Source of the DNA: Alligator mississippiensis
Lineage: Eukaryota > Chordata > Crocodylia > Alligatoridae
DNA: 64,000 nucleotides
Direction: 5' to 3'
Assembly (NCBI RefSeq): GCF_030867095.1
Contig: NC_081828.1
Coordinates: forward strand, 218,271,978-218,335,977
A model generated the notes under the pieces. The model worked only from the letters and a program-made list of their open reading frames with translations. It made no database searches and was not told the origin of the DNA. This document shows, piece by piece, positions 1 through 11,375 of this stretch (position 1 is the first letter of the stretch; every line of letters starts with the position of its first letter). The translations under genes and the position numbers were made by a program.

Positions 1-1
1 C

Positions 2-1840
<1,839 letters not shown>

Positions 1841-3497
1841 GTGAGGGGCACGACAAGTCTCTCACGGGGGTTGTAGAGAGGCAGCAGCAAGGCGCCAGAC
1901 GTCCATGCGTAGACCCTGAAATGGTGCAGAGTCACTTGGAGGAACTGGATGCCTTTAAGTCGGCAGGCCTGGATGAGCTCCATCCGAGGGTGCTGAAGGC
2001 ACTGGCCGACATCATTGCACAGCCACTGGCGGGAATATTTGAACGCTCGTGGCGCACGGGCCAAGTCCCGGAGGACTGGAAAAGGGCTAACGTGGTCCCC
2101 ATTTTCAAGAAGGGGAGGAAGGAGGACCCGGGCAACTATAGGCCAGTCAGTCTCACCTCCATCCTTGGTAAAGTCTTTGAAAAAATTATCAAGGCTCACA
2201 TTTGTGAGAGCCCGGCAGGGCAAATTATGCTGAGGGGAAACCAGCACGGGTTTGTGGCGGGCAGATCGTGCCTGACCAACCTAGTCTCTTTCTATGACCA
2301 GGTTACGAAACGCCTGGACACAGGAGGAGGGGTGGACGTCGTATACTTAGACTTCAGGAAGGCCTTCGATACGGTATCCCACCCCATACTGGTGAACAAG
2401 TTAAGAGGCTGTGATGTGGATGACTACACAGTCCGGTGGGTGGCGAATTGGCTAGAGGGTCGCACCCAGAGAGTCGTGGTGGATGGGTCGGTCTCAACCT
2501 GGAAGGGTGTGGGCAGTGGGGTCCCGCAGGGCTCGGTCCTTGGACCGATACTCTTTAATGTCTTCATCAGCGACTTGGACGAGGGAGTAAAGTGTACTCT
2601 GTCCAAGTTTGCAGATGACACAAAGCTATGGGGAGAAGTGGACACGCCGGAGGGCAGGGAACAGCTGCAGGCAGACCTGGACAGGTTGGACAAGTGGGCA
2701 GAAAACAACAGGATGCAGTTCAACAAGGAGAAATGCAAAGTGCTGCACCTAGGGAGGAAAAATGTCCAGCATACCTACAGCCTAGGGAATGACCTGCTGG
2801 GTGGCACAGAGGTGGAAAGGGATCTTGGAGTCCTAGTGGACTCCAAGATGAACATGAGTCGGCAGTGTGACGAAGCCATCAGAAAAGCCAATGGCACTTT
2901 ATCGTGCATCAGCAGATGCATGAGGAATAGGTCCAGGGAGGTGATACTTCCCCTCTATCGGGTGCTGGTCAGACCGCAGTTGGAGTACTGCGTGCAATTC
3001 TGGGCGCCACACTTCAAGAGGGATGCGGATAACCTGGAGAGGGTCCAGAGAAGGGCAACTCGTATGGTCAGGGGCCTGCAGACCAAGCCCTACGAGGAGA
3101 GACTAGAGAACCTGGACCTTTTCAGCCTCCGCAAGAGAAGGTTGAGAGTCGACCTTGTGGCTGCCTATAAGTTCATCACGGGGGCACAGAAGGGTATTGG
3201 TGAGGATTTATTCACCAAGGCGCCCCCGGGGGTTACAAGAAACAATGGCCACAAGCTAGCAGAGAGCAGATTGAGACTGGACATTAGGAGGAACTTCTTC
3301 ACAGTTCGAGTGGCCAGGGTCTGGAACGGGCTCCCAAGGGAGGTGGTGCTCTCCCCTACCCTGGGGGTCTTCAAGAGGAGGTTAGATGAGTATCTAGCTG
3401 GGGTCATCTAGACCCAGCGCTCTTTCCTTCCTATGCAGGGGGTCGGACTCGATGATCTATTGAGGTCCCTTCCGACCCTAACATCTATGAATCTATG

Positions 3498-5002
3498 ACC
3501 CTGCTATAGAGGGAGAGCATTGAATGAGATCTAGTGATCTATTCCTTACTCAGCACCCTCTCCGGCATCCACCATTCTTGGTGTAGAGATGCCGGAGGAA
3601 ACATCTCCAACTGTTATGTGCTGTAGCCATTAATAGATCTATCCTCCATTAATTTATCTAGTCCCATCCCTCTTCCCTCTCTCCTCCCTCCCTCTTCTTT
3701 CTCCCTTCTCTGTCTCTCTTCCCTCTATTTTTTCTTCCTTCCCTCCCTCTTCCCTCCCTCTTCCCTCTGTGAAGGTTTATTTACGGTCACCAGATTTAGA
3801 ATTTTTAGAAAACCCGGTATTTACCATAAAACTGAAACATTTATGATTATTAACTATATTAATATGCATTGCATCCTGCCACATACCCCCTGCTCCAATT
3901 TTAGTTTTTTGGCATGTCGGCACTCCAGTGCCTTACAAGACAGACATTGTGGTTTTTTTGGCACTCCAGCCAAAAAATGTTGCCTACCCTGACATAGACC
4001 ATGTGACAGAGTGTAACTTCCACTTCCAAGGCCATACTACCCCCTCCCAAAAGGAGTACTTCTGGGGGCAAAGGGAGGGACTTCTGGTGGCAAAGGGTAG
4101 GGGTTAGGGGGCAGGACTTCTGACCACAAGATGGCGGTCAGGGTGTGGGGCAGCTGTCAAGGGGCAGGGCTACCCATGCAGCCCTCGACAGCTCACCAAA
4201 ATTCATGAAGTGGCTCTCCAATCGAGATAATTGCCCTCCCCTGAGTTAGATCTCAGGTAGCTTACTCACACGTGTCATCCCGAGGCAGGTGGAGATTCCC
4301 TCTGGAGGCAGGCAGTTCACTGCCCATGAGTTTCAAGAGAGAGAGCAAGTTTTAGATGGTCCAGCTTCTCTGAGAGTCCTCATAATGGCTGCTCTCTCTC
4401 CTCCCGGGCAGTATTTAACTTATGACCTCATATACCTGATCCAATGAAGGCCAGCAGTTGTTGGAGGCCAGCCAACCAATTTGAAATGCATCACTGGTTG
4501 CTGGTAGACTGGCAGGGTCTCTAGCCCCTTCCCACTCATGATGACATTGCTTGGAGCAACAGGGAGTTTAAGCCCCTACCCAGGTGTGTGAGGCCAGTCA
4601 CATAGGCAGAGAGAGCAGGTTTCCCCTCCCTCAGGAATGTATCCAGCTCAGGTGTCAACTCAGGGTTACCTGAAGAAGATGAGGCCAGGAGTGTCTACCC
4701 TCTGCAGTGACCATGGTAACCAAATTGTCAGATAGGTCATTAGCCTGATAGCAGAGTTTGGGGAGAGACAGAGATGGCATTCTGCCACAGCATCCCTCCA
4801 CCAAGTCTTTGAAATGACTATTATGTTGAAGTCACCGTTTCATACCAGGCATTCTAGTTCACCCATTTTATTTTGGTATTCTGGTATTTGTGTAGAAGCA
4901 TTTATACATTTGCTCTTGATTCAGCTGCCTGTTACTGCTCACACTAATTGTTTGGCACCCTAGTTGGTGTGCCTTATTTTCACCGCTATCTACAGTTATA
5001 TT
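3498..5002. other. Non-genic repeat-derived spacer with a CT-rich simple repeat
   Basis: No coding signal was found. A CT-rich low-complexity tract (CCCTC/CTTCC units) lies at about 3660-3775. Around 3780-4000 is AT-rich sequence with two GGCACTCCAG repeats, resembling an old hAT end. About 4240-4520 matches 51230-51510 (see separate entries). None of this exists in the right arm at the equivalent position. Confidence 0.5.
4240..4520. repeat. Dispersed repeat shared with 51230-51510
   Basis: Both copies contain GTAGCTTACTCACAC, a TCCCTCTGGAGGCAGG-type stretch, then a TTTAA-containing block and GCCAACCA(A/G)TTT. The partner at 51 kb continues into a sequence with AATAAAG on the minus strand, so this may be part of an LTR-like fossil. 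The family could not be named. Confidence 0.4.
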
Positions 5003-6787
5003 TCTTCATAGATTTCATAGACTTTAGGGCTGGAACAGACCTCGCCAGATCATCAGGTCCAGCCCCCTGTCCAAAGGGCAGGAAGTTAGCTGGGGTCAGA
5101 TGGCCCCAGCAAGATGAGCATCCAAATATTTCTTGAAGGTATCCACAGCAGGTGCTTGCACCGCTTCTGGGGGGAGTCTATTCCAGACTTTGGAGACCCG
5201 GATGGTAAAGAAGTTTTTCCTAATGTCCAGTCTAAAATGGTCTTGCAGGAGTTTGTGACTGTTAGACCTTGTCTTCTCTTGCGGTGCGCTGGTGAACAGT
5301 TGTTCTCCCAGTTCCTGATGCACACCCCTGATGTACTTGCAGGCTGCCACCAAGTCCCCCCCTGCACCTTCACTTCTCCAGGCTGAAGAGTCCCAAGCCT
5401 CTCAGTCTTTCCTCATAAGGCCCGTTCTCTTGACGTATAACCATGTGCATGGCTCTCCTCTGGACTCTCTCAAGCTTCTCCATGTCCTTTCTAAAGTGTG
5501 GAGCCCAGAATTGGACAAGTACTCCAGCTGCAGCCTCACCATGCTGAGTAAAGCAAGAGGATGATTTCTTGGGTCTTGCTTGAGATGCATCGGTAGATGC
5601 AAGCCAGAGTTTTACTTGCTTTGCCAGCTGTGGCATTGCATTGGTGGCTCATGTTCATCTTGTGGTCAATCATGACCCCAAGTCTCTTTTGGTCGTGGTG
5701 CTAGTGAGTGTAGCACTGCCGAGCCTATAAGTATGATGTGGGTTTTTTCTCCCAAGGTGGAGCACCTTGCATTTCTTCGTGTTGAAAGTCATCAGGTTTT
5801 GATATGCCCACCTTGCGAGCCTGTCCTCTCCTCCAGCATGACCGCACTTTCCCACAATTTGGTGTCATCTGCGAACTTAGCCAGTCCACTTCTGACACCT
5901 GAATCCAGATTGTTTGTGAATATATTAAAGAGTAGTGGTTCAAGTACTGAATCCTGGGGGATGCCACTGGTCACCATGAGCCACGTTGACTCGGTTCCAT
6001 TGACTACCACTGTCTGGGTCCGACCACGGAGCCAGTTCCCCAGCCATCGGACTGTAAGGTTGTTGAGGCCTCAGTTCCCCAATTTTTCCATGAGGACATC
6101 ATGGGATACCAAGTCTCAGGCTTTTTTGAAATCCAAATATATGACATCAACCTCTTCTCCCTTGTCCAGGTGATGCGTTATCTGGTCATAGAAGGAAATG
6201 AGGTTGGTCAGGCAAGACCTACGTGTAATGAAGCCGTGTTGGCTATCTCTCTGCCTTCCGTTAGCCTGTTGTTGATGGTTTCTTTGATAATTTTTTCCAA
6301 GATCTTTCCAGGGATTGAAGTCAAAGTGATTGGCCTGCAGTTCCCTGGAACTTCCTTCCTCCCTTTCTTGAAGATAGGCACCGCATTGGTCCTCTTCCAA
6401 TCTTCAGGTGCTTTCCCTGAGCGCCATGAGCTCTCAAATATTCTTGCCAATGGTTGTGCTGTGATGTCCGCCAACTCTTTTAGCGCTCTTGGGTGCATTG
6501 CATCGGGCCAGCTGACTTGTGGATGTCCAGCCTCACAAGCTGTTCCCTCACAAGACCTGTGCCAATTATAGGCGTATGATCTCCCTTACCCTGGTAATCC
6601 TGCATCCTGTCAGGCAGCGTGATCCCCTCAGGCTGCTGAAAAACCGATGCAAAGTAATCCTTGAGGAGATTAGCTTTTTCCTGGATGTCAGGTGTCATCA
6701 GCTGTCCCATTTGGTTCAGCAGTGGTCCAATGTTGCCCTTAGTTTTTTTGACTGCCCACATATCTGAAGAAGGACTTTTTATTGCCT
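5003..6787 (-). mobile_element. CR1 LINE, older, antisense to the left arm
   Basis: On the minus strand the pieces run in CR1 ORF2 order: GNKKSFFRYVGSQKN near 6780, LLKDYFASVFQQPEG, the [16 protein letters not shown] region near 6400, [10 protein letters not shown] near 6130, KFADDTKLWE near 5870, and [14 protein letters not shown] near 5450. The CR1 tail is at about 5005-5020 on the complement. The reverse transcriptase frame is broken several times, so it is older than the CR1 at 1796. Right-arm-like sequence (CTCTCTAAACAG) resumes immediately after it at about 6788. Confidence 0.9.
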
Positions 6788-9156
6788 CTCTCTAAACAGC
6801 GAAAGGTCACTCTGGGCCTTGCAGCCACTGAGGCAGTGTGGTCCAGGGATGCCCGTTTCTGCAGCCGACAGCGCACAGGGCAGCCGTGAGCCCAGCATCG
6901 CATCCCGCTGCCTCCGACTCTCCAGCCCATGTGACAGATGCCCATTCAGATGAGCCGGCCTTCAGCCTGAGCCCAGAGCCAGGCTTGGACTCGTGCTCCT
7001 GGAGCCCTAGCACGATGCCCTTGGTGCTCTGCTATGGGGCTGCTCCTGGGATGGAAATAGGTGTGGGTCGTTTGGGCTCAGCTTGACCCTGGTGCTGTGC
7101 GTGGGTGATGGACCCAGCTGTCTATGCTTACCTGTGCTGTGGGGGACTGGGTGTACCTTCTGAGGTTACATTTTTTAAAATTTGATAAGTTGGATTTGTT
7201 ACTAAATAAAGTTAAAAAGAAAAACAAATCTCCTTAGCATTACAGCAGAGAGCCAAAGGCCGGCCCGAGCTGAATGGCCACCGGGCTGGAGGGGCTGGGG
7301 CCAGTGGTGCAAGGGAGCGACGGAGCCAGCATCATCTCAGGCTGCCTGCGACTTCCCACCCAGAAGGACCAGGTCCCAGTTCCTGCTGGGGGGCCGGGGA
7401 AATGTACCTGGAACTGGTGAGGCCTGAGTGCCTGAGGGCGCAGGGATGATTTGGGCTTCAAATGGAGCCAGGTGCTGGCTGGGACGGGAGCAACTGCCAT
7501 GCCAGGCAGGTGATCCGCTCTGGGGAAGCACAATGTGCCTGGGGCCAGCCTGGCATGGGGAAAGGGAAGGAGGCACCCAGCACAATACCATTTCTCCCTG
7601 GGCAGCAGTACAGCTACACAGGCCAGCCTCTCCTGCCTGCCCATCGGGCACCAGGTCCCTCCTGGCTCTGCCTCCCACCTGCACTGCTACCACGACACCA
7701 GCTTGTGTGAGCCTCCCTGGCTGTGCGTGCTCCCACGATGCTCGTGCCTAGTTGTGACGCTGCCCCTGAAGCGCATTACTGATGCACTAAGTGCTTGGTC
7801 TTATAGGGAGGTCGTGAGCCTAAGCAGCTCGGGAGCAGGGCGGTGAGAGTGATGGTTTGATGCTGTCAGGGTGCTTGTCCCAGGATGAGCTGCTCCCGGT
7901 CTGTGCTTGGGGCAGCTGCCCATTGACACGCCAGCAATTTAAACACCAAAGGTGGTGCCCGACCTTGCCAAGAGTGCCAGGCCGTGGGGTGCAGGAGTGC
8001 TGCTCACTTGGGCTCAGCTCTGCTCAGTCACATCAGCCTGCTCTAGTGAGATATCCACGTTAATTGGGCCATGAAACCTTTTAGGAGCCCTCCAGCAGCT
8101 GGCTGGTACCTGGGGGCTAGGCATCTTATATTGGGGTACTGGGCTGGGGGGATGCTTGGAGGCTGGCTGCCTCCCAACACTATTGTCTGTGCATGGGGAG
8201 AGGCTTTTGGGGGTCTGTCGGCCCCACACAAGACAGCGCCATGCTGAGTATGGGCTGTGGGCTGAGCGTGGCCATGCTGCTTTTGGTGCAGGAGCAAGTA
8301 CGCACGGAGCCCCTCAGCCTCGCACCGTGGAGATGTGCCCTGGCCCCGGGACGGGCAACCTGGCACCTGCCACACAGCACACAAGGGTCAGCCTGGAGTT
8401 TTGCCAGAGCCTGGGGGGCATCCAAGAGGCTGATGGAGAGGACAGGCGTGGTGGGCTGTTGTGATCTCAGGTGTTTAGGGATATGGAAGAAGGACCCAGC
8501 TCAGGGAAGGAGGGTGGGTGGGCTTTTACAAGAGGGGGCAGCTGGCGTCCAGGGGAGAGCTAGGAAAGGGCAGGGTGTGCTGGAGATGGGGGAAGCCCCT
8601 CTGCCCATCGGGCACCCTGGTCCCGCAGCACCTCCCGCTGTGGGGGCATGAGGTGCTGGAGGGGCATCGTCTCCCCAGGGAGGCAGGAGAGCCTCGAAAC
8701 CAGGCTGGGAACAACACGGGAGGAAGGGCCAGCAGTGGCATAACTAGAGAGGAGGAGGCAGCTTGGTTGATAGCGAGGACACAAGACGGGGCACTGGGTT
8801 CCTGCTCGGATCCAGCCCCAGGGACCGTGGGCCCCTGCTCCGGCCCGGGATGCACCCACCGATGTGGAGCTCCGGGGAGGGAAGACGCCGTCCTCTGGGT
8901 CTGTTTGCTGCTGGGTCTTGTCCAGCTGTTTGCAGAGGGGCGTGTTGGACAGGGGTGTCCAGGGACGGCACCCAGCCGTGCCGCCTGGGCAGGACGCTCT
9001 GGCTGGTGGAAGGTGGCACCTTCCCACCCCTCTGGACATGACAGGCGCGGGTGCAACGAGACGTGAGGGAAGGAGCAGAGCTGGTGGAGAAGGACCTCCC
9101 TGCGCCTGCCCACGGCCCTCCTGGCTGCAGGGAGGCTGCAGCAGCGCTGACAGCAG
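6788..9156 (+). other. Left-arm 3' region between the zinc-finger and H2A-like genes
   Basis: This sequence aligns with the right arm between 43285 and 41740 in several blocks (about 6788-7230 and 8430-8500, then from about 8840). The blocks are separated by left-only DNA at about 7240-8430 and 8500-8840. Open frames here are short, GC-driven and not conserved in frame between arms. It probably represents the ancestral 3' untranslated region of the zinc-finger gene followed by intergenic spacer. Confidence 0.55.
7205..7210 (+). promoter_or_regulatory. AATAAA polyadenylation signal of the left KRAB-ZNF copy
   Basis: AATAAA in the context ACTAAATAAAGT. The right arm has AATAAA at the equivalent place (complement of 42511-42516), so the signal predates the duplication. 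Confidence 0.6.
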
Positions 9157-9271
9157 TGACATCACAGAGAGATGGGGTCCCTCTGTGACCTCATAAAGGA
9201 TCGCTCTCCCAATTGGTCCATACGCGGCTGACCGGAATGTTGTCTTCCTCCTTCCTTCCTCCTGCTCCACC
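9157..9271 (+). promoter_or_regulatory. Putative promoter of the left H2A-like gene
   Basis: A CRE-like TGACATCA lies at 9158-9165, a TATA-like ATAAAGG at 9193-9199 and a palindromic CCAATTGG at 9209-9216. The ATG at 9272 sits in a CACCATGG start context. All three motifs and their spacing are kept in the right arm. A CRE-like site would fit germ-cell expression, but that is inference. Confidence 0.5.
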
Positions 9272-9847
9272 ATGGGCGAGGCTCGGCCGGGCCCAGCGCA
9301 GCCGGCCTCGCTGCTGGATGCAGCCAGGGACACGGCTTTGCTGCAGGGATTCGCACTCATGTCCCGGCAGGACACGGCCAGCGAGACGTCCCAGGCGCAG
9401 GCCACGTCCCGGGCGTCCCCACAGAAGCTGCACTTCCCCGTGGACCAGCTCGAGCGCATGCTGCGGCAGAGACTGCGCATCAAGCGCATCAAAGGCGAAG
9501 CCTTGGTTTACCTGGCTGCCGTGACCCAGTACCTGACGGCCCAGATCCTGGCCTGGGCCGGGAAGGCCGCGCGAGGCAGCCAGGACGGAGTCATCGCCCC
9601 GCGGCACCTGCAGCTGGCCGCCCTGCAGAGCAAGGACCTCCGCAAACTGCTGCTGGGCAGCAAGACCGTCTTCCCCGGCGGGGTCCTGCCCGGCACCCGG
9701 GCCCTGCTGCTGCACGCCACGACCCGGCCGTGCTGCCGGAGCAGGGCTCCCAGCCTGGCGCCGGGGCAGGACCGGGGGGTCGTGCCTCACAGGAGATGTA
9801 GCAGCCACTTTGGATGTGTCTCCTCACAGCCGTCCACGGGCTATTAA
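9272..9847 (+). CDS. Divergent histone H2A-like protein lacking the acidic patch, left copy
   Basis: This intronless 191-residue frame has an H2A histone fold at about residues 53-148. Recognisable parts are LHFPVDQLERMLRQ (alpha-1), LVYLAAVTQYLTAQIL (alpha-2), IAPRHLQLA (alpha-3) and the docking-domain GGVLPGTRALLL. Canonical acidic-patch residues E56, E61, E64, D90 and E91 align with Q86, Q91, A94, S120 and K121; only E92 stays acidic (D122). The 50-residue N-terminal tail is not lysine/arginine-rich, unlike normal H2A, and the C-terminal tail is about 40 residues with several cysteines. The stop overlaps an ATTAAA signal; no histone 3' stem-loop was seen, suggesting polyadenylated, replication-independent mRNA. 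Loss of the patch recalls mammalian H2A.B/H2A.L variants, which loosen nucleosomes. Role here is inferred. It differs from the right copy at about 11 residues. Confidence 0.9.
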   Translation: MGEARPGPAQPASLLDAARDTALLQGFALMSRQDTASETSQAQATSRASPQKLHFPVDQLERMLRQRLRIKRIKGEALVYLAAVTQYLTAQILAWAGKAARGSQDGVIAPRHLQLAALQSKDLRKLLLGSKTVFPGGVLPGTRALLLHATTRPCCRSRAPSLAPGQDRGVVPHRRCSSHFGCVSSQPSTGY

Positions 9848-9878
9848 AGGAGATAAAAGCAGCCAGGCTGTGATTTCT

Positions 9879-10903
9879 CCCACCCTCTCTGCAGCCTCGT
9901 GTCTCAGGCCTGGGGGAGGTTACTTGGCCGTGTAGGATAGACACTCATCTGTCATCCTGCCGGGGCTGGACTGTGCCCACCGCATCCCCCTGCTCTCTGG
10001 AGCCGCCTGCCCCCTTCCCCCAAGACCTCACACATATGGCAGGAGCCCCAGCAATTGCACCCACAGCCTGGGCATCTCTACCCCATCTCGCCGGAAAGCG
10101 TGAGACTGGCTCAGCATCGTGACGGGGATGTCCTCGGGCTTTGTGGCTTCGAGGCCAGGGGGAGAAAGCCCCGCAGCTCTCACTGCTGCCAAGGCTGGGA
10201 CAGGCATTCGGGTCCCCGGGGAGCTGCCTTACAAGCTGCTTCGCTGGGGGAGACGGGGTGGCCTCATGCCACCTTCTCTGGGACCTTCTTGACCAGGGAT
10301 TGAAGCTAAATTCCCCTTCCCCATTGACATCCATGGGGGGCTACAAGCCTCAGCAACTCCCCAGCTTGGGCCCCAAATTGGTTCTTCCCCTTGGAGGGGT
10401 CTCCCACCCCGCGGGAATCACCCCTCGGGAGGGCCGTGCAGGCAGCGACCGATGCGCGGGATGGAGCAGTAGCAGCTGGAAAGCCCCATGCCGGGTACCG
10501 GGGCATCCTCTCCTCCACCCTTCAGAGGATGTCCCTGCAGCCTGGATCCATGGGCCGGTATCCATAGTAACACAGATCCTTCACGGTATCCTTGGTGACA
10601 AACCCTTGCACAGGCTGCTCCGGGAGCACCGGAGAACACACGGCGTCTCTTGACATGAGCTGCCAGGGCCGTGTTGTCTGGCTCAGGAAGGGTCTGAAGG
10701 GGTCTACAGCACGTGGCCACGGCCTGTCTGCTGTCACGTCCTGCTTCTTCCCAGCTCTCCCCATACAGCTGCACCCCAACCCCTTCGGCCTTTCTATGCC
10801 CCGCTGCTGCACCCTCTCCAGCTACCCCGCATCCAGCTTCAAACGCGGAGCCCCGAGCTGAACGGGGCAGTCGGACTCACTCGGACACATTGCAAACGAG
10901 CTC
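9879..10903. other. Spacer between convergent H2A-like and KRAB-TIGD genes
   Basis: Unique-looking sequence beyond the inner duplication breakpoint. No conserved coding frame or recognised repeat was found. The open frames here are short and overlap on both strands, as expected in GC-rich DNA. Confidence 0.4.
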
Positions 10904-10909
10904 TTTAAT
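10904..10909 (-). promoter_or_regulatory. ATTAAA polyadenylation signal for the KRAB-TIGD gene
   Basis: The complement reads CAATTAAAGAG, followed on the minus strand by a GT-containing stretch (TTTGCAATGTGTCCGAGTG). It lies about 470 bases past the stop of the minus-strand transposase-derived gene. Confidence 0.5.
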
Positions 10910-11375
10910 TGCCTCTGGTCCACATCCCCTTGGGACACACAGACTCATGCCGCGGCCCTCGCCCGCTGCCGGGGTCCGCGCCCAGCACTGAAAGGCGGCT
11001 GCCGGCCATGCACCGCGAGGATTTAGGACAGGAAGAGACAGAGGACACCACATCCTGCTGGAATTGGGGTGAAGTTGGCAGGAAAGGGGTGGAGAGGACG
11101 AGCACAGGAGGGAGAACGGGCTTCTTTGCCACCCTGTCCCAGCCCCGCCACAGACCCTGGGTGACCCTGGGCACCTCGCCGCATGCTGTGGTCATCCACC
11201 CTCAGCGGCACTGCTGCTCCCTTTCTCCCTGCCTGCAGCCTCTCTCCTCCGAGCCGACCGTAAGCTCCATGTGGCAGCGACTGGCACAAAGCGGGGAAAC
11301 CCCTCTGGGAACAGCACCAGGAGCTGTCGCCGTCTGGGCAGCGCTCAGCAGTCCGGTGCCAGCGTCCATGCTGGC

